This document shows, piece by piece, positions 1-8,039 of a stretch of DNA of 19,511 bases. The position numbers and the translations under genes are program-made. The stretch comes from Saprospiraceae bacterium (GTDB lineage: Bacteria > Bacteroidota > Bacteroidia > Chitinophagales > Saprospiraceae): positions 1 through 19,511 of the forward strand of contig JADKGD010000038.1 in the NCBI GenBank assembly GCA_016717145.1, written 5' to 3'. The notes beneath the pieces are model-generated. The model saw only the letters and a program-made list of their open reading frames with translations, was not told the origin of the DNA and searched no databases. Each line of letters opens with the position of its first letter. Within the stretch, counting starts at the first letter, position 1.

Positions 1-117
1 TCAAATATACAAAAAGGAATTTCAGAGGTAGATATTTCAAATCATCCAAGTGGCGTTTATTTTGTAAAAATAAGTTCCGAATGGGGAAAACAAAACATTA
101 AAATTATAAAAAATTAA
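1..117 (+). CDS. 3' end of a T9SS-secreted protein (type A sorting domain), partial
   Basis: The frame is open from base 1 and ends at a TAA at 115-117, giving 38 residues. The residues contain SGVYFVKI followed by a short basic tail ending KIIKN. This is the usual last part of the Por secretion (T9SS type A) C-terminal domain, where a G-x-Y-F/I-V-K/R strand is followed by a terminal K-rich strand. The family signal directs export through the type IX system and attachment to the cell surface. The functional part of the protein lies outside the window, so its role is unknown. It converges on the 730-2820 gene, which also ends in a T9SS domain. Confidence 0.7.
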   Translation, partial: SNIQKGISEVDISNHPSGVYFVKISSEWGKQNIKIIKN

Positions 118-186
118 CGACAAGTATGCACAATAGGCTGCTAAACCCAGGTCAAGATGACTTTAAAAAACAAGGTCAAACGTACC

Positions 187-194
187 ATAATTAG
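187..194 (+). repeat. Left 8-bp target-site duplication (ATAATTAG)
   Basis: The octamer ATAATTAG directly precedes GGTCTGCTGA, the left end of the 195-725 element. It is repeated identically at 726-733, directly after the mirrored right end. Confidence 0.6.
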
Positions 195-725
195 GGTCTG
201 CTGAAAAAGTCATCTGTTATTTTTGGATATTTTTTTTTGGAGACATTCGTTCAAAAAACAGCAATAGAGAATGAAGCAGCAAAAGTGCGTCTATTGCCAA
301 ATTCCTACAAAATCTATGAAAAAAGTAGAAATGGCAATAGAAAAATGCAGGACTGAGCGATCCTGGTAAGGTCGAGCATGACAATGCGAGAAGCGAAGGA
401 ACCCGCATGGCGGGGTGGGAAGCTCGAGAATGAACGGTATTTTAGCCTAGCTGACCGAAGTTTCGATCAGTGCCTTCATTTTCGAGTGATTTATTATCAC
501 TCGAATCTCGTAAAAACGAGACCATTCAGTTATCTTTTTTGAACTAGATTTTTTTGGTTACTTTTTTTAGCAATGAAAAAAAAAGTAACTGCTGCCCGCA
601 CAGGGCAACATATTAGTTAATGTGCACGGATTTTTAAATATATCGAGAAAATCTCGTGCACCTTATTCTTTCGATTTTTATATATAAAATTGTAACTCAA
701 TAATTTATGATACCGTCAGCAGACC
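195..725. mobile_element. MITE-like, hairpin-rich insertion of 531 bp
   Basis: The segment starts with GGTCTGCTGA (195-204) and ends with its exact reverse complement TCAGCAGACC (716-725). It is flanked by identical octamers ATAATTAG. It holds no convincing gene: the only ORF, on - at 217-408, has low-complexity sequence with no recognisable family. Instead it carries successive hairpins: 291-340 (CTATTGCCA/TGGCAATAG), 423-486 (CTCGAGAATGA with TCATTTTCGAG) enclosing 451-470, 481-505 (perfect 10-bp stem), 506-521 (TCTCGT/ACGAGA), 557-589, 593-607 and 622-661. Terminal inverted repeats, target duplication and no transposase fit a non-autonomous element (MITE), but the mobilising family cannot be named. 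The left end, reading CTGCTGAAAAAGTC, resembles ends seen in several IS families; that is a loose resemblance only. Because TAATTA is itself palindromic, the direct repeat could alternatively be read as a longer 16/17 inverted repeat. Confidence 0.6.
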
Positions 726-733
726 ATAATTAG
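726..733 (+). repeat. Right 8-bp target-site duplication (ATAATTAG), overlapping a stop codon
   Basis: This is the identical partner of 187-194. Bases 730-732 are the TAA stop codon (read on -) of the M23 peptidase gene. The duplication therefore kept the stop in place when the element inserted. Confidence 0.6.
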
Positions 734-2820
734 TCAGTGATGATAAGTTTGTCCAATCCAATGGTTTTATCACCTTCCGTCAAACGAAGGAAATATATTC
801 CGCTATAAAGATGGTCACGATTCAAATTAACTTCTGACCCTGAAATATTTTTTATTTGTTTCATGACCTGTCCATAGGCATTATACATTGTAAGGGTAGC
901 ATCATTCAATATACTCTTTATTTTTAAATTTGTTGCAAAAGAAAATGGATTAGGATACGCAGTTATTTGACCCGTCATTGTAATATCAGGCAATGATACT
1001 GTACTGTTTTTTATGGTCACAATCATCGAATCGATGGTTGTATTTCCTGAAGGATCCGATGCTGTAACCCTGAAAATATATGAGTCGTTTGTAAAGTTGA
1101 GCGTATTAAATACCTGTAATGAATCAGCTCCGTCGATGGTGCCATTGCCATCTGAATTGGTCACTATATGATAGAAGTCGCGATCGTTATAATTGGCGGT
1201 TGAAAAGCAGCTTTCATCCCGCGAATATATAGTCCTGAGTAAGCCCCAATAATAATTACCATTAAAATAAAAATCATTGTAAAAATCAAAGGCATAGGCG
1301 AAAGAATCCAGGAGCATATCTTGTGGAACAGCTAGCGGAGAAAGAGAGTACCTAAGTTTATGTACATCGCAATGCCATTTGGAATTAATACGATCATAAA
1401 CTTTAGAGATCACTTTTATATTGCCGTACAAACTGTCCGGTGATAGATATTTCCCTTGCTCATTCCTGAATGCAAAAACATCATTGTTGATCGTTTTTTC
1501 GAATTGCGGGGCTATAGTATCAAAAAAATTGGTCATATAACTTAGTGGGTTATCAAAAGTCGACCAGCTTCCATTCCATGTACTACCCTCGTCCTCAATG
1601 CGGGCAAAATGACAATGTACAAATCCGTCAACCGGAAAATTCGCAAGATAGCCGACCACATCTCCGGCATTAACAGCATCACCCACAGCATAAGGAAAAC
1701 TTGTCCTTTCAAGATGTGCATATAAATATCCCTGTGTTAATTCAGACGTATTTTTATTTGAAATAGCTATGCGCCAATGATATTGTCCACTGGTCGTCAG
1801 AATGGCTTTTACAAATCCATTTTTAACGGAATAAACATCTTGCATAAAGGTGTCCAATAAGTCTACACCCGGATGTGGATACATGGCACCAACCGTATAT
1901 TCCTGAATCTCACAATAACTGTTGCCAACCTGCTGGTATACTGTATCGCTGTAAAAATGTAACGGGTTAACAATTGACTCTGATGAACGAAAATGTGTAG
2001 TACCTATTTTTTTTTCTGAATGTGTTTTTTTATTCTGTTTATTCAAATGACTGCTTAGTGGGAAATGAACTTCTTCCTCTGGTCTAAAATCCGTAACATT
2101 TTCCGTACTGAAAGAATTGAAGATAAATGCTCCGGGTATTTCTTTTTTGACACTTATATATAGCCTTTCATCAAATGTATAAACATCAAAAACCAGTCCT
2201 CCCTTAGCACTAAAAATTGATTCAGGCTGACCCTTTTTTATGTGCAATATGTCTGTCATTGTGATGAATAAAGGCACATCTTTGAAAAACAAAATTTTGT
2301 ATATTTGTTTGTTGATTTTCAGCACTGTATCTTTATACATGATGGCTGATGCTTTTTCATCATAATAAGCTACTTCTCCCGCATCATTTACGGCAAAAAC
2401 ATTAGAACCATCAAAGGTGGTCACTTTGTGTGTCACCAGATCGATCAGATATATCTGATTCATATCATGAAAAGCACAGAAATTTTTAGCCGGAGTCAAC
2501 ACAAAATTGATGGTCTGTGAAAACGATTGGGTAAAAATATTTTTTCCTTCATTTGAATAAATCCTTATGATAGAAGGTGCATTTTCATAATTGCCGGATA
2601 AGGTCAGAAAGCCGTGACGCATTTTAAAAACGCTGTTTCCATCAAGCCGCAGTTTCTCTATTTCTATGTTACTACCTGTGGACGCCAGATTCATTTTATA
2701 TGAGGTCTCTTCAGCGATTGTTGAGATAAAATGTCCGTATTTGTTGAGGTGCTGGCCAAAAGTATTAACGGCTGTAAAAGCAATTAGGGCAATAATTTTT
2801 AATGCTGAAGTTGGTTTCAC
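730..2820 (-). CDS. Secreted M23-family metallopeptidase with T9SS type A sorting domain
   Basis: The 696-residue frame is intact. Residues 1-23 are a signal peptide (basic start, then a hydrophobic stretch ending near FGQ). Residues about 24-290 form a beta-rich region I do not recognise. Residues about 300-430 are a peptidase M23 (lysostaphin/LytM fold) domain. They show HPGVD (H316, D320), YAH (H369) and HCH (H402, H404), matching the HxxxD and HxH zinc and catalytic motifs of that family, with the typical G-D-x-V-x-x-G-x-V-x-G loop between them. Residues about 570-605 resemble an Ig-like strand pair. Residues about 618-696 are a T9SS type A domain (YPNPF, then SGIYFLRL, and a final KLIITD). 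M23 enzymes cut peptide cross-links in peptidoglycan or other Gly-rich peptides. With a complete active site this one is probably active outside the cell or on its surface; the target is unknown. Confidence 0.85.
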   Translation of the reverse strand: MKPTSALKIIALIAFTAVNTFGQHLNKYGHFISTIAEETSYKMNLASTGSNIEIEKLRLDGNSVFKMRHGFLTLSGNYENAPSIIRIYSNEGKNIFTQSFSQTINFVLTPAKNFCAFHDMNQIYLIDLVTHKVTTFDGSNVFAVNDAGEVAYYDEKASAIMYKDTVLKINKQIYKILFFKDVPLFITMTDILHIKKGQPESIFSAKGGLVFDVYTFDERLYISVKKEIPGAFIFNSFSTENVTDFRPEEEVHFPLSSHLNKQNKKTHSEKKIGTTHFRSSESIVNPLHFYSDTVYQQVGNSYCEIQEYTVGAMYPHPGVDLLDTFMQDVYSVKNGFVKAILTTSGQYHWRIAISNKNTSELTQGYLYAHLERTSFPYAVGDAVNAGDVVGYLANFPVDGFVHCHFARIEDEGSTWNGSWSTFDNPLSYMTNFFDTIAPQFEKTINNDVFAFRNEQGKYLSPDSLYGNIKVISKVYDRINSKWHCDVHKLRYSLSPLAVPQDMLLDSFAYAFDFYNDFYFNGNYYWGLLRTIYSRDESCFSTANYNDRDFYHIVTNSDGNGTIDGADSLQVFNTLNFTNDSYIFRVTASDPSGNTTIDSMIVTIKNSTVSLPDITMTGQITAYPNPFSFATNLKIKSILNDATLTMYNAYGQVMKQIKNISGSEVNLNRDHLYSGIYFLRLTEGDKTIGLDKLIITD

Positions 2821-3071
2821 TACAAGTTATTATGTTAAAAATTTTATTATCATATATTTTGTATAAAGGTACACGTTTTTATATCAATCGCGTTAAAGTC
2901 CAAATAATTTCTATAATGGTTTGGGCCGCTTTGGAATTGACAGTAAGATAAAAGTATCCGGAAATAAAACTGCTCTTTGTATTTTGAAACCTGATAAAAA
3001 TTAGTTTTAAGCATGCCTTAGTTATGGCAAATTGTTACATGACATACTTCGTTTTATAATCTGCTCATTCG

Positions 3072-4265
3072 TTACACCACCGGCAACGAAAGATACCCTT
3101 TGTAAGCATTATCATCTTCAAATACTACATCGCTGTAATCAGTCACAACATTATACAACGTATCGCGCTCTACTGGCTTCCTCCCTACCCTTCTGATCAT
3201 GGTGACCAGTTGTTCTGTACTCATTGATGGCGCCTGTTCTTCCGAACCGGCCATGGAGTAGATCTTTGTGGTATCATCGATCGTGCCATCTATGTCATCT
3301 ACACCAAAGGCCAGAGACAATTGTGCCATGTCCCGACCGATCATAGGCCAATAGGATTTGATGTGATCAAAATTATCCAGATATATCCTTGAGATGGCAT
3401 AGTTGCGCAAATCTTCGATGACTGTTGTCTCGGACAGATGAGACATCTGATTGTCCTGATTCCTGAATTTGAGTGGTATGAAGGTCTGAAAGCCACCTGT
3501 CTTATCCTGAAGTTGACGTAGCTGATCCATATGATCGACTCTATGCCAATATTTTTCTATATGTCCGTACAGCATCGTTGCATTGGATTTACCACCCAGC
3601 TCGTGCCATACTTCATGGATGCGCAGCCATTGTGCTCCACTACACTTGCCTCCGGCTATTTCGTCCCTGATCTCCGGATGAAAAATTTCTGCACCACCAC
3701 CAGGCATAGAGTCAAGACCCGCTTCCATCATGATTTGCATGCCTTCTTCATAGCTTACTTTATCTTTCTTAAAAATGTAATGATACTCTACAGGGGTGAG
3801 TGCTTTGATGTGCAATTCAGGTCTGTGGGCCTTGATCGTCTTGAACAAATCTGCATAAAATTTGACATCGTATTGTGGCAAAACACCGCCAACAATATGA
3901 ACTTCAGTGACAGGCTGATCATCATATTTATGTACAATATCCATAATGTCATCCATGGTGTATTCCCAGCCTTCTTCACGCTTTTTAATCAATCGCGAGT
4001 ATGAACAGAAACTACATGTGTACAAACATATATTGGTGGGTTCGATATGAAAATTTCGGTTAAAGTATGTTGAATCTCCATGTTTGGATTCCCGTACATG
4101 GTTAGCCAAAGTGCCCAAAAATCCAAGGCTTCCTTTTTCAAAAAGCACCAAAGCATCTTCGTTGCTTATCCTTTGGGTGTCCATTACTTTTTGTGCTATT
4201 TCCTTTAGATCGCCCGAAAGCATCTTGTCTTTCAGTAAAAGGTCGATATCCTGATTTGAAGCCAT
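3072..4265 (-). CDS. mqnE: Aminofutalosine synthase MqnE (radical SAM, menaquinone biosynthesis)
   Basis: This intact 397-residue protein has the radical SAM cluster motif CLYTCSFC (C80, C84, C87), which binds the 4Fe-4S cluster and S-adenosylmethionine. It is followed by HIVGG (about 123-127) and SMPGGGAEIF (about 186-195), where MqnE proteins read S-L-P-G-G-G-A-E-I-F. That wording, together with HIEPTNIC before the cysteines, separates it from the sister enzymes MqnC and CofH. In the family MqnE joins 3-[(1-carboxyvinyl)oxy]benzoate to the SAM adenosyl radical to make aminofutalosine, the first committed product of the futalosine route to menaquinone. It acts in the cytosol. No other mqn genes are in the window. 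A promoter-like TAATTTTG lies about 30 bp upstream. MqnC is the main alternative and is less likely. Confidence 0.85.
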   Translation of the reverse strand: MASNQDIDLLLKDKMLSGDLKEIAQKVMDTQRISNEDALVLFEKGSLGFLGTLANHVRESKHGDSTYFNRNFHIEPTNICLYTCSFCSYSRLIKKREEGWEYTMDDIMDIVHKYDDQPVTEVHIVGGVLPQYDVKFYADLFKTIKAHRPELHIKALTPVEYHYIFKKDKVSYEEGMQIMMEAGLDSMPGGGAEIFHPEIRDEIAGGKCSGAQWLRIHEVWHELGGKSNATMLYGHIEKYWHRVDHMDQLRQLQDKTGGFQTFIPLKFRNQDNQMSHLSETTVIEDLRNYAISRIYLDNFDHIKSYWPMIGRDMAQLSLAFGVDDIDGTIDDTTKIYSMAGSEEQAPSMSTEQLVTMIRRVGRKPVERDTLYNVVTDYSDVVFEDDNAYKGYLSLPVV

Positions 4266-4295
4266 GTCTTATATTACGTTTCATTAAAAAACAAA

Positions 4296-4323
4296 CAAAA
4301 TTAAAATTTGATGCATAAATCAA
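4296..4323 (-). promoter_or_regulatory. Bacteroidota-type promoter for mqnE
   Basis: Read on -, TAATTTTG (4303-4296) matches the Bacteroidota -7 consensus TAnnTTTG. A TTG at 4323-4321 lies 17 bases upstream of it, at the position of the -33 element. The -7 box ends about 30 bp before the mqnE start codon. Confidence 0.45.
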
Positions 4324-4376
4324 CGTTTTTTATTCAATAATCCTTTTACTTTACCATTCAAAGTGATGATTCAGAG

Positions 4377-5263
4377 ATGCTGTCTATTTTAATCCCTATA
4401 TACAATCAGGACGTTCGGCCCTTGGTCTACACCTTGGCAAAACAGTGTAACAAATTGAATATCAATTATCAAATCTTATGTTTTGATGATTTATCCGAAG
4501 AAAAATACAAACAAAAAAACAGGGAACTGGCATTTAAAGTAAATATCAATTATACTGAAATGTCAGAAAATTTGGGCAGAAGCAAAATAAGAAACTGGCT
4601 TGGAAAAGCGGCATATTTTGAATATATCCTATTTCTGGATGGCGAATCAACCATCAAATCCAAAGATTTTGTAAAAAATTATGTTTCTGCATTACCAACA
4701 GAATCGGTTATATACGGAGGTCGTAAATACGCAACAAAAAACCAACAAATACTAAAAAAATATTGCACTGGCTTTACGGTACAAAACGTGAAGCCTTATC
4801 GGCAAAAAACGCGATAAAGACCCATATCTAAATTTTCAATCCAATAACTTCCTGATGTCTGAACGGATGTTTAAAAGAAAATTTATTTGACGAATCGGTC
4901 ATTGGCTATGGATACGAGGACTTGTTGTATGCTTTTTCGCTGGAAAAAAAATCAATTAAAATCCGGCATATCGACAATGCTGTCATACATGACGGCCTTG
5001 AAACTGCTCATATTTTTATTAAAAAAACCGAAAACGCAGTAACAAATCTGGCTTTACTTTTTCAACAAAAAAAAATCCCACCAACCCGGCTTATCAGAAA
5101 ATATATTTTTCTTGAAGAATATGGATTGATATCATCTTTTGAATGGATGTATAAAAAAATGGAAAATAATATTAAAAAAAATATGTTGTCAGCCAGTCCA
5201 TCTATAGCTTTGTTTAATCTCTGGAAACTGTATCTCTTTATCAATTTATTACATAAAAAATAA
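4377..5263 (+). CDS. Family 2 glycosyltransferase, galactosyltransferase-like (frame broken three times)
   Basis: The N-terminal frame (4377-4817) begins MLSILIPIYNQD, the GT-A start of family 2 glycosyltransferases. It continues with FDDLSEE, a group ENLGRSKIRN and FLDGES, where D-x-D/E normally binds the metal and sugar nucleotide. After about 4755 the protein continues in another frame with HWLYGTKREALSAKN, after about 4805 with RDKDPYLNFQSNNFLMSERMF, and after about 4874 with DESVIGYGYEDLLYAFS. The last motif is the G-x-G-x-E-D core of the galactosyltransferase C-terminal domain. The breaks fall in A runs at 4754-4760, 4804-4809 and 4873-4876. Repaired length is about 295 residues. It probably transfers a sugar to a cell-surface glycan; donor and acceptor are unknown. 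Its stop lies 7 bp before the next gene, so the two are probably co-transcribed. Confidence 0.7.
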
Positions 5264-5270
5264 CCAAACC

Positions 5271-6289
5271 ATGATCTCAAAATATTACCTCATTTGTCTG
5301 TCAATGACACTATCATTGTGCTATTCGTGCAAAGAAAAAAAATCAATAGCCATCGGAGTACCCGGCACCAGGATTGAAGTGTATGATAAGGAAATGCTCA
5401 ATATCATCGATTCCAATGCGGTCTTTGAAATTTTGGCCGATGGATTCAAATGGTCGGAAGGTCCGTTGTGGCTGGAAAACGAACAAAAAGTTATTTTTAC
5501 GGATGTACCTGAAAATACAATATTTTCATGGGACTCCATTCACGGCAAACAAACATATCTGAAACCATCCGGATATACCATCATAAACAAAAAAGGTGGT
5601 ACAGAAGGAGCCAATGGTCTGATGCTTGATGCATCGGGAAACTTAATTCTTTGCCAGCATGGCAACAGAGCTGTTGCCAAAATGCTTGCCCCGCTTAGTA
5701 ACCCGAAAGATTCTTTTTTATTTCTGGCCACCCAATATAAAGGCAAAAAATTTAACAGCCCCAATGACCTCTTTATAACAAAAGACGGAGATATATTTTT
5801 TACCGATCCTCCATATGGCTTACCCGGACAAGATCAGGACAGCATCAAGGAACTGTCCTTCAATGGTATATTCAGACTTAAAAATGATGGTACTGTGACC
5901 TTACTTGACAGCACACTTAGCAAACCAAATGGCATTACCTTCTCAGCCGATGAAAAGTTTATGTATGTGGCAAATTCAGATCCCGAAAAAGCTTTATGGC
6001 GTAAGTATACCCTTGACGAACAAAAAAATATTGTATCGACCAGTTTGTTTGCAGATGTCACCCATCTGGTATCCACTTTAAAAGGACTGCCTGATGGTAT
6101 GAAGATAGGAAAAAATGGTTATATCTTCGCTACAGGTCCCGGAGGCGTATTGGTTTATAGCCAGGATAGCCGGCATCTTGGCACCATTATGACTGGTCAG
6201 GCAACCGCCAATTGTGCCTGGACAAAGATGAAAAATACCTGTATATGACCGCACACAGTTTTTTGATGCGTGTACCTTTGAAAAAATAA
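5271..6289 (+). CDS. SMP-30/gluconolactonase/LRE-family lipoprotein (one frame break near the 3' end)
   Basis: The start MISKYYLICLSMTLSLCYSC is a lipoprotein signal with the lipid-carrying Cys at residue 20. The body shows SMP-30/gluconolactonase beta-propeller motifs: FTDVPENTIFSWD, GANGLMLDASGNLILCQHG, FNSPNDLFITKDGDIFFTDPPYG, KPNGITFSADEKFMYVANSD and LKGLPDGMKIGKNGYIFATGPGG. These include the metal-binding SPND and NGI residues. The uninterrupted frame ends at 6248, but at 6219-6221 a missing G shifts it. The conserved ending DKDEKYLYMTAHSFLMRV continues in the next frame to a TAA at 6287-6289, giving about 340 residues. Members hydrolyse sugar lactones or related esters; the substrate here cannot be told. 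It follows the glycosyltransferase by 7 bp. Confidence 0.8.
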
Positions 6290-6329
6290 TACTTCCCGAG
6301 GGAGCGAATTTACCCTTCTTGCTATCTAT

Positions 6330-8039
6330 ATGGTATTGATCACTATTAAATTCAATTCCATGTTTTCTAAAATGATATTTTCGCTGATTTTTTGCGCATT
6401 CCTACTCGGTCATGTACAAGCACAGAATTTCAGAATTATAGGCAATACTGATGTTTGTTTGGGTTGTGAAAACTATTTTCCCAATATAACTTTTCAGGGA
6501 GGAGTAGAGTTTAGTGTCGATGTGACCGGTCCTGATTCGACGTGTGCATTTACAACCATGGATTATAATACAGGAGCTTTTACAATTTGTTATAATTGTT
6601 ATGGTACGTATAAAGTGGTTGCAAATTATTATGGAAATAGTGGCCAGATTTACAGTGATTCATTATTAGTCATCGTTCATCCCAATCTGCCTATTGAAAT
6701 TTTTCCAAAAGACCCCTTATCATGTTCTTCAGACAATGGAGAAAAATGCGCCAAAGCTTGCGCAGGTTCAACCCTTACTTATGGTTTTACCAATCCCAAT
6801 ATTTCAAATCCACCACAACCACCATTAGACATCAGCGTAACCGGAGCTGCATCCTATAGTATCAATTATCCGGCATCAGAAATTACAGTTACCTGGGGAA
6901 ATGGTGGCTCAGGAAGTATCACGGCTGTAAGTTTTAGCGGTAGCACCAAGTGTATAAGTGAAGGTTCTATATGTATTGAAATCCTCAAAGATATCGATGT
7001 AGATTTTACCATTCCGGGGCAGAATTTCTGCGTTGGAGAATCTATCGAATTAATACCTTCATCATTGGATGGTGCCACTTATAGTTGGGATTTTGGCAAT
7101 GGCATCACGTCATCCGATATCAAACCTACTGTGGAATATGATATTCCCGGTACCTATCAGGTTTCCCTTACCCTTACAAATGAATGTGGATGCATCGGAA
7201 ATATCATAAAGGAAATCGTTATCAAAGACAATTATCTGCCTGTCATAGACTGCAAATCCACTATTTGTGAAAACACAACTTCTACCTACACCACTGATGC
7301 GGATTGCGGGCTTTTTAAATGGAAGGTACTGGGCGATGGCACTATAAAAAGTGGAGGTCAAAGTACTGATAAGTATATCACCATCGATTGGGGCAAAGGA
7401 CCGTTAGGTATCGTAGAACTTGAAGTATCCGGTTGTAACTTTGACTTATGTCCTAAAAAAGCAATTTATAATATCCCGATAATATCAGAGGATGCCCGCA
7501 TTGCCGGACAAACAATAGTTTGTAAAAATACTAAAGAAATATATACCATTCAAAAATATGGTGCCACTGATTATCAATGGACTGCAACAGGTGGTACGAT
7601 TACCGCTGGACAGGGATCAAATACGATTATCATCGAATGGCTCTCAGGCAACGAAGGTACTATCAATGTGGCATACAATAATTGTTATCTTAAATGTGGC
7701 GGATCTGACGAACTTAAAGTATTTCTTAAAAGTAAATACAAACTGCTATTGGACAATGATCAGATTTGTTCCGGTGATCTGGCAGTTGCTACCGCTTATA
7801 ATGAAAACAATGTTCCTGTAATCATCGAAAAATGGGAAATAAAAGATGAAAATGGCAACCTGTTAAGCACAGAAACCAATAAGGCTAACATTCAATATGT
7901 GGTTCCGAATGGTATTTCAAAATTAAAAATTACTACAACATCCCAAACATATTGTGATGCCATTCAATCAAAAGAAGCTTATGTTTTACCCAAATCTTTA
8001 TTACCAAAAGGTATAAAAAGGCGAAAAAGCCATCTGTAA
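6330..8039 (+). CDS. Giant surface protein, N-terminal uninterrupted frame (569 codons)
   Basis: This is the longest unbroken piece of the 6360-12232 gene. Residues 11-32 (counted from the 6330 ATG) form the signal peptide, ending QAQ. Residues about 33-120 contain several CxxC pairs (CLGC, CYNC). Residues about 222-300 form a PKD domain with WDFGNG at 253-258 and a closing GTYQVSLTLTNECGC. Two further Cys-containing beta modules follow (about 305-380 and 390-465), each with a W-x-x-T/L-G-x-G-T-I core. The frame ends artificially at 8037-8039 because the 8015-8019 run holds one A too many. Protein sequence resumes as GEKAICKGNDYLYEAES in the +1 frame. Confidence 0.65.
   Translation: MVLITIKFNSMFSKMIFSLIFCAFLLGHVQAQNFRIIGNTDVCLGCENYFPNITFQGGVEFSVDVTGPDSTCAFTTMDYNTGAFTICYNCYGTYKVVANYYGNSGQIYSDSLLVIVHPNLPIEIFPKDPLSCSSDNGEKCAKACAGSTLTYGFTNPNISNPPQPPLDISVTGAASYSINYPASEITVTWGNGGSGSITAVSFSGSTKCISEGSICIEILKDIDVDFTIPGQNFCVGESIELIPSSLDGATYSWDFGNGITSSDIKPTVEYDIPGTYQVSLTLTNECGCIGNIIKEIVIKDNYLPVIDCKSTICENTTSTYTTDADCGLFKWKVLGDGTIKSGGQSTDKYITIDWGKGPLGIVELEVSGCNFDLCPKKAIYNIPIISEDARIAGQTIVCKNTKEIYTIQKYGATDYQWTATGGTITAGQGSNTIIIEWLSGNEGTINVAYNNCYLKCGGSDELKVFLKSKYKLLLDNDQICSGDLAVATAYNENNVPVIIEKWEIKDENGNLLSTETNKANIQYVVPNGISKLKITTTSQTYCDAIQSKEAYVLPKSLLPKGIKRRKSHL

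Noticed and set aside
217..408. 63-codon ORF on - inside the MITE-like element
   Set aside because: Low-complexity residues, no family pattern, and it overlaps strong hairpins; probably chance.
3531..4004. 157-codon ORF on + opposite mqnE
   Set aside because: It lies wholly within the clear mqnE gene and has no recognisable motif; a shadow frame.
6273..6280. TACCTTTG as a promoter for the giant surface protein
   Set aside because: It matches TAnnTTTG but lies in the SMP-30 coding end and lacks a -33 TTG at the right distance; may be chance.
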